From positions 1 to 64,000 of the forward strand of contig CAMWTJ010000009.1 of the NCBI GenBank assembly GCA_947177185.1: a stretch of 64,000 nucleotides of DNA, given 5' to 3'. Both the position numbers and the translations under genes were made by a program. How positions within the stretch are numbered: the first letter of the stretch is position 1; each line of letters starts with the position of its first letter. The notes beneath the pieces were generated by a model. That model did no database searches, was not told the origin of the DNA, and was given only the letters and a program-made list of their open reading frames with translations. Below are positions 60,405 to 64,000 of the stretch, one piece after another. This DNA is from an uncultured Porphyromonadaceae bacterium. Lineage in GTDB: Bacteria > Bacteroidota > Bacteroidia > Bacteroidales > Muribaculaceae.

Positions 60405-61172
60405 TCAGCTAAATCTTGATTCTATGGTGTTAAGCACCTTTGGCAGAAGCCTGCGCACGCTGTAAAGCCACGGCGCCGTGTCGCCGTATTTGCAGAACGA
60501 ACGGCGTATGTTGCGGTGCGCCACAAAAATGTTGCGCAGACTGGCATTGCTCGTGCCGCCGGCTAGCATGCGCACGAGAGTGCGCGGTATGTAGCGGTTA
60601 GATATGCGGCATTTCTCCAGCATACGGTACATAATGTCGAAATCGGCGGATATTTCAAGCGCCTCGTCGAAGCCGCCATGCCGCTCGAAGCACTCCCTGC
60701 GCACGAAAAACGTAGGATGCGCCGGCTGCCACCCGCGCCTGAATATGCCGGGCACGAACTGCGAGCCGCGCCACGAACGGCACACCCTGCCGGGGTTACT
60801 CTCTCGGACGAACACGAGGTCGCCGTACACGGCGTCCACATCCGCCTCCTCGAGCGTTTCGGCTATCACGCGCAGCGAGCGGCTGTCGAAGAAAGTGTCG
60901 CCGGCGCCGAGAAAGCCCACAGCCTGCCCTGTGGCCATGGCGATTCCCTTGTTCATAGCGTTGTAGATGCCGGAGTCGGGCTCGCTTATCCAGCGCAGGC
61001 GGCCGCCCGAAAGCCGGGCATGCGCCTCGAGCCACGCCACGGTGCCGTCGGTCGACGCACCGTCGACCACCACAAACTCCACATCGCCGTGTGTCTGCTC
61101 CATCACGCTGGCGAACGTGGCCGCCAGCGCTTCCGCACGGTTCTTGACTACGGTGACAACGCTTACACGCAT
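60405..61172 (-). CDS. Family 2 glycosyltransferase
   Basis: GT-A-fold glycosyltransferase, 255 residues, likely building a surface polysaccharide. Nucleotide-binding N-terminus SVVTVVKNRAEALAATFASV and VVDGASTDGTVAWL with the donor-site Asp, then GIYNAMNKGIAMATGQAVGF. The metal-binding motif after it reads LGAGDTFF where most relatives have NSDD or NADD, keeping only the last Asp. No membrane helix. It is the last gene of the polysaccharide cluster, 13 bases after the UDP-glucose dehydrogenase gene. Confidence 0.88.
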   Translation of the reverse strand: MRVSVVTVVKNRAEALAATFASVMEQTHGDVEFVVVDGASTDGTVAWLEAHARLSGGRLRWISEPDSGIYNAMNKGIAMATGQAVGFLGAGDTFFDSRSLRVIAETLEEADVDAVYGDLVFVRESNPGRVCRSWRGSQFVPGIFRRGWQPAHPTFFVRRECFERHGGFDEALEISADFDIMYRMLEKCRISNRYIPRTLVRMLAGGTSNASLRNIFVAHRNIRRSFCKYGDTAPWLYSVRRLLPKVLNTIESRFS

Positions 61173-61185
61173 CCTGGCCTATCCG

Positions 61186-62502
61186 CTATTTGCCTATGCA
61201 GGTGTATTCAAATCCGTGCTCGTCCAGGTACTCGCCGTCGTAGATATTCCGCCCGTCTATTATGAGCGGACGCGCCATGGTCCTCTTCAGCACCGCCAGC
61301 GACGGCATCCTGAACTGGTTCCACTCGGTGACGAGCATGAGCGCGTCGGCATCCACGGCCGCCTCGTACATGTCGTGGCAATACACCACCGCGTCGGGCC
61401 CGAGGCGACGGCGGCACTCGTCCATGGCCACCGGGTCGTAGACCTTTACGGTGGCACCGGCCCCGAGCAGTTTGTCGATAAGCACGAGGGCCGGGGCCTC
61501 GCGCATATCGTCTGTTTCGGGCTTGAAGGCAAGCCCCCACATGGCTATAGTGCGGCCGGAGATGTCGCCGCCGAAACAGCGCAAAAGTTTGTCGAACAGG
61601 ATGCCTTTCTGGCGTTCGTTTACCTCCTCCACGGCCTTGAGCACACGCATCGGATAGCCGTTTTTCTCGGCCGTCTTTATAAGTGCTTTCACATCCTTGG
61701 GGAAGCACGAGCCGCCGTAGCCGCAGCCGGGGTAAAGAAATTTCTTGCCGATGCGCGTGTCCGAGCCTATGCCCTTGCGCACCATGTTCACATCGGCACC
61801 CACCAGCTCGCACAGGTTGGCAATGTCGTTCATGAACGATATGCGGGTGGCGAGCATGGAGTTTGCGGCATATTTTATCATCTCCGCCGAGGGTATGTCG
61901 GTGAATATCATGCGCTCGCCGCTCAGCATGAACGGCTTGTACAGGCGGCTCATCACCTTGCGGGCCTTGGCGCTCTCCGTGCCCACGACCACGCGGTCGG
62001 GAAACATGAAATCCTTTATGGCGGCGCCTTCCTTGAGGAACTCGGGGTTGGAAGCCACATCGAAGGGCACGTTGACCCCGCGGCGCTCAAGCTCGGCTTT
62101 CACCACCTCCTTGACACGGCGCGCCGTGCCCACAGGCACGGTGGACTTTGTGACAAGTATGGTGTACTTGCTGATGTTTTCTCCGAAGGTCTTCGCCACG
62201 GCGAGCACATACTTGAGGTCGGCGGAGCCGTCCTCGTCGGGCGGTGTACCCACGGCCGAAAACACCACCTCCACGCGGTCGAGCACCGAAGCCAGGTCGG
62301 TGACGAAATGCAGGCGTCCTGCATCCACGTTGCGGCGCACCATCTCGTCGAGCCCGGGCTCGTAGATGGGCACTATGCCCTGCTTCAGTCGTTCGATTTT
62401 GGAAGCATCGATATCGACACACGTCACATTTATGCCCATTTCGGCGAAACAAGTGCCGGAAACAAGCCCTACATAACCCGTACCTACTATAGCGATATTC
62501 AT
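61186..62502 (-). CDS. ugd: UDP-glucose 6-dehydrogenase
   Basis: Oxidises UDP-glucose to UDP-glucuronate with two NAD+. The start at 62502 (MNIAIVGTGYVGLVSGTCFA) gives 438 residues; a longer frame lacks family similarity. NAD motif GTGYVG (7-12), catalytic Cys in YPGCGYGGSCFPKDV (about 250-264), substrate segment SNPEFLKEGAAIKDF and C-terminal MWGLAFKPETDDMR. It is followed by GT2 and preceded, 4 bases away, by the epimerase gene that would use its product. Confidence 0.96.
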   Translation of the reverse strand: MNIAIVGTGYVGLVSGTCFAEMGINVTCVDIDASKIERLKQGIVPIYEPGLDEMVRRNVDAGRLHFVTDLASVLDRVEVVFSAVGTPPDEDGSADLKYVLAVAKTFGENISKYTILVTKSTVPVGTARRVKEVVKAELERRGVNVPFDVASNPEFLKEGAAIKDFMFPDRVVVGTESAKARKVMSRLYKPFMLSGERMIFTDIPSAEMIKYAANSMLATRISFMNDIANLCELVGADVNMVRKGIGSDTRIGKKFLYPGCGYGGSCFPKDVKALIKTAEKNGYPMRVLKAVEEVNERQKGILFDKLLRCFGGDISGRTIAMWGLAFKPETDDMREAPALVLIDKLLGAGATVKVYDPVAMDECRRRLGPDAVVYCHDMYEAAVDADALMLVTEWNQFRMPSLAVLKRTMARPLIIDGRNIYDGEYLDEHGFEYTCIGK

Positions 62503-62506
62503 GATT

Positions 62507-63568
62507 TCAGAGATTGTAGTATTGTTTGAACCACTCCACCGTGCGTTCGATGCCCTGCCGGAGCGGCGTGCACGGACGGAAACCTGTGGCCTCGGCCAGT
62601 GCCGACGAGTCGGCATAGGTCTGCTCCACATCGCCGGGCTGCATGGGCAGGAACTCTTTCTGCGCCTCGCGGCCGGCCGCGTGTTCTATGCAGGCTATAT
62701 AATCCATCAGCTCCACGGGCTGCGAGTTACCTATGTTATAGACACGGAACGGGGCTGCCGACGTCGCCGGGTCGGCACTCGCGGCGTCCCAGGCCGGATT
62801 GGCTTTCGGGACCACGCGGCACACACGCGCCACGCTTTCCACAATGTCGTCGATATATGTGAAGTCGCGCCGCATCCGGCCGCCGTTGAACACCCGTATA
62901 GGACGCCCGTGCAAAATCGCGTCCATGAACAGAAACGGCGACATATCGGGCCTCCCCCACGGTCCGTAGACGGTGAAGAAGCGAAGCCCCGTGACCGGCA
63001 GCCCGTAAAGGTGCGCGTACACGTGCGCCATCAGTTCGTTGCTTTTTTTCGTGGCCGCATAAAGGCTCACGGGATGGTCCACGGCGTCGTGCTCGGAAAA
63101 GGGCACCTTGCCGTTGAGGCCGTAGACACTCGACGACGACGCATACACCAGATGTCCCACGCCCGTGCGCCTGCAGCTTTCAAGCACGTTCAGAAAGCCG
63201 TCGACGTTGCTGGCCAGATAGGCCCGTGGATTGTCGATGGAGTATCTCACACCGGCCTGCGCCGCCAGGTTGATCACGACGTCGAAATGCTCCTGCGCGA
63301 ACAGTGCGTCCACACCGGCGGCATCCCGGAGGTCCATGCGCACGAAGCGGAAGCGAGCGCCATACGTGTCGGACACGCACATGCAGCCGTGAGCGGAGGC
63401 TGCGTCGGAGCCCACGCCGAGTGTGGCCAGACGGGCGAACTTCAGAGCCGGATCGTAATAGTCGTTGATATTGTCGAGCCCGACCACACTGCAGCCCGCA
63501 TCGTCAAGAAGCCGACGGCATAGCGCGGCGCCTATAAAGCCGGCGGCGCCGGTGACAAGCATCTTCAT
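62507..63568 (-). CDS. UDP-glucuronate 4-epimerase family protein
   Basis: Extended short-chain dehydrogenase of 353 residues. NAD motif GAAGFIG (7-13), LDNINDYYDPALKFARL typical of UDP-glucuronate 4-epimerases, catalytic SSSSVYG and YAATKK, and substrate segment RFFTVYGPWGRPDMSPF. It would convert UDP-GlcA made by the adjacent dehydrogenase into UDP-GalA. UDP-glucose 4-epimerase is less likely because of the DYYDPALK and GPWGRPDM motifs. Operon order WecC-epimerase-ugd-GT2 with 4-13 base gaps supports a polysaccharide role. Confidence 0.9.
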   Translation of the reverse strand: MKMLVTGAAGFIGAALCRRLLDDAGCSVVGLDNINDYYDPALKFARLATLGVGSDAASAHGCMCVSDTYGARFRFVRMDLRDAAGVDALFAQEHFDVVINLAAQAGVRYSIDNPRAYLASNVDGFLNVLESCRRTGVGHLVYASSSSVYGLNGKVPFSEHDAVDHPVSLYAATKKSNELMAHVYAHLYGLPVTGLRFFTVYGPWGRPDMSPFLFMDAILHGRPIRVFNGGRMRRDFTYIDDIVESVARVCRVVPKANPAWDAASADPATSAAPFRVYNIGNSQPVELMDYIACIEHAAGREAQKEFLPMQPGDVEQTYADSSALAEATGFRPCTPLRQGIERTVEWFKQYYNL

Positions 63569-63577
63569 CGCCGCGTG

Positions 63578-64000
63578 TCAGTTTTTCTTTTTGATGCCGC
63601 AGAAATCGAGCACAACCTTGCCGTCGTCGGCCGGGAGCGTGCGGAACACGTCGTGGGCCGTCAGGAACACCACGATGTCGGCGCGGCCGTACGCGTCGCG
63701 ATAGTCGGTGAGCTTGAACACTTTGTGCTCCGACACGTTCGGCTCCACCACCAGTATGTCGGCGTTGTTGCTGCTCTGCAACACGGTCGACACTATCAGC
63801 TTGGCCGGCGATTCGCGCATGTCGTCGATATTCGGTTTGAAAGCGAGTCCCATCATGGCCACTACGGGACGGCGCCCGTGCCTGATCTCAAATTCGAGCA
63901 TGGCATTCTTCACCTTCTCGGCACACCACAGCGCCTTGCCGTTGTTGATTTCCCGCGCGGTGGCAATGATGCGCGCCTCGTCGGGATAGTCGGCCGTGAT
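63578..64000 (-). CDS. wecC: UDP-N-acetyl-D-mannosamine dehydrogenase, C-terminal part
   Basis: Only the last 140 residues are in the window; the gene enters from the right edge. VVAMMGLAFKPNIDDMRESP is the hallmark of the third domain of nucleotide-sugar dehydrogenases, and the N-D-D-M-R-E-S-P form with LPADDGKVVLDF near the end fits WecC rather than Ugd. It would make UDP-ManNAcA for a surface polysaccharide. It lies 9 bases upstream of the epimerase. UDP-GlcNAc dehydrogenase (WbpA type) is an alternative that the missing N-terminus would settle. Confidence 0.82.
   Translation of the reverse strand: MTADYPDEARIIATAREINNGKALWCAEKVKNAMLEFEIRHGRRPVVAMMGLAFKPNIDDMRESPAKLIVSTVLQSSNNADILVVEPNVSEHKVFKLTDYRDAYGRADIVVFLTAHDVFRTLPADDGKVVLDFCGIKKKN

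Noticed and set aside
1-64000. tRNA, rRNA, CRISPR, transposon or prophage content
   Set aside because: Read by eye on both strands: no T-loop/anticodon-stem patterns, no regularly spaced repeats, and no transposase, integrase or phage structural gene. A tRNAscan or CRISPR search would settle small misses.

Overview
This 64 kb window is a compact, gene-dense chromosomal stretch from a GC-rich member of the Bacteroidales (roughly 60% G+C by eye). The evidence is the repeated Bacteroidota-type promoter (TTTG or TTG, 19-20 bases, then TAnnTTTG, many exact copies), almost no Shine-Dalgarno sequences, short lipoprotein signals, a NigD-like lipoprotein, a protein with a type IX secretion tail, and Bacteroidales gene orders such as yceD-rpmF-fabH-era-der. 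The GC content together with a complete urease operon fits a gut Muribaculaceae-like bacterium, but that placement is inference. I see no rRNA, tRNA, CRISPR array, prophage or insertion sequence.

Left part (1-13.5 kb, minus strand): a membrane pyrophosphatase cut by the window edge; a full urease operon ureABCEFGD with a long C-terminal tail on UreB and a strong hairpin between ureC and ureE; then an operon for a tripartite RND efflux pump (lipoprotein adaptor, permease, outer-membrane lipoprotein) with an LpxA-like acyltransferase attached 22 bases after it.

Middle (13.5-45.6 kb): mostly housekeeping genes. They include an EamA transporter, an HD hydrolase, a muramidase lipoprotein next to pepD, a Skp-like lipoprotein, an AlbA_2 protein, mtnN, tcdA, a nucleotidyltransferase, the yceD-rpmF-fabH / era / der / rlmN-pdxA series, a secreted Ig-like protein, pnp, the operon patB-aroA-(small membrane protein)-metal permease-recQ, a CvfB-like S1 protein, rsmG, an MBL hydrolase, ogt and clpB.

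Right part (45.7-64 kb): ispE, grpE-dnaJ, then a second RND pump in which permease and outer-membrane factor form one continuous 1494-residue reading frame with an internal lipoprotein signal. This is the most unusual gene in the window. It is followed by a DUF418 membrane protein whose promoter sits inside a perfect 15-bp inverted repeat, lolD with a NigD-like lipoprotein, DUF3467-cysS, a RecD-like helicase, and the end of a surface-polysaccharide cluster (GT2, UDP-glucose dehydrogenase, UDP-glucuronate 4-epimerase, partial WecC).

Genes are packed tightly, with four ATGA stop/start overlaps, convergent pairs 2-5 bases apart or overlapping, and terminators that run directly into the next promoter.
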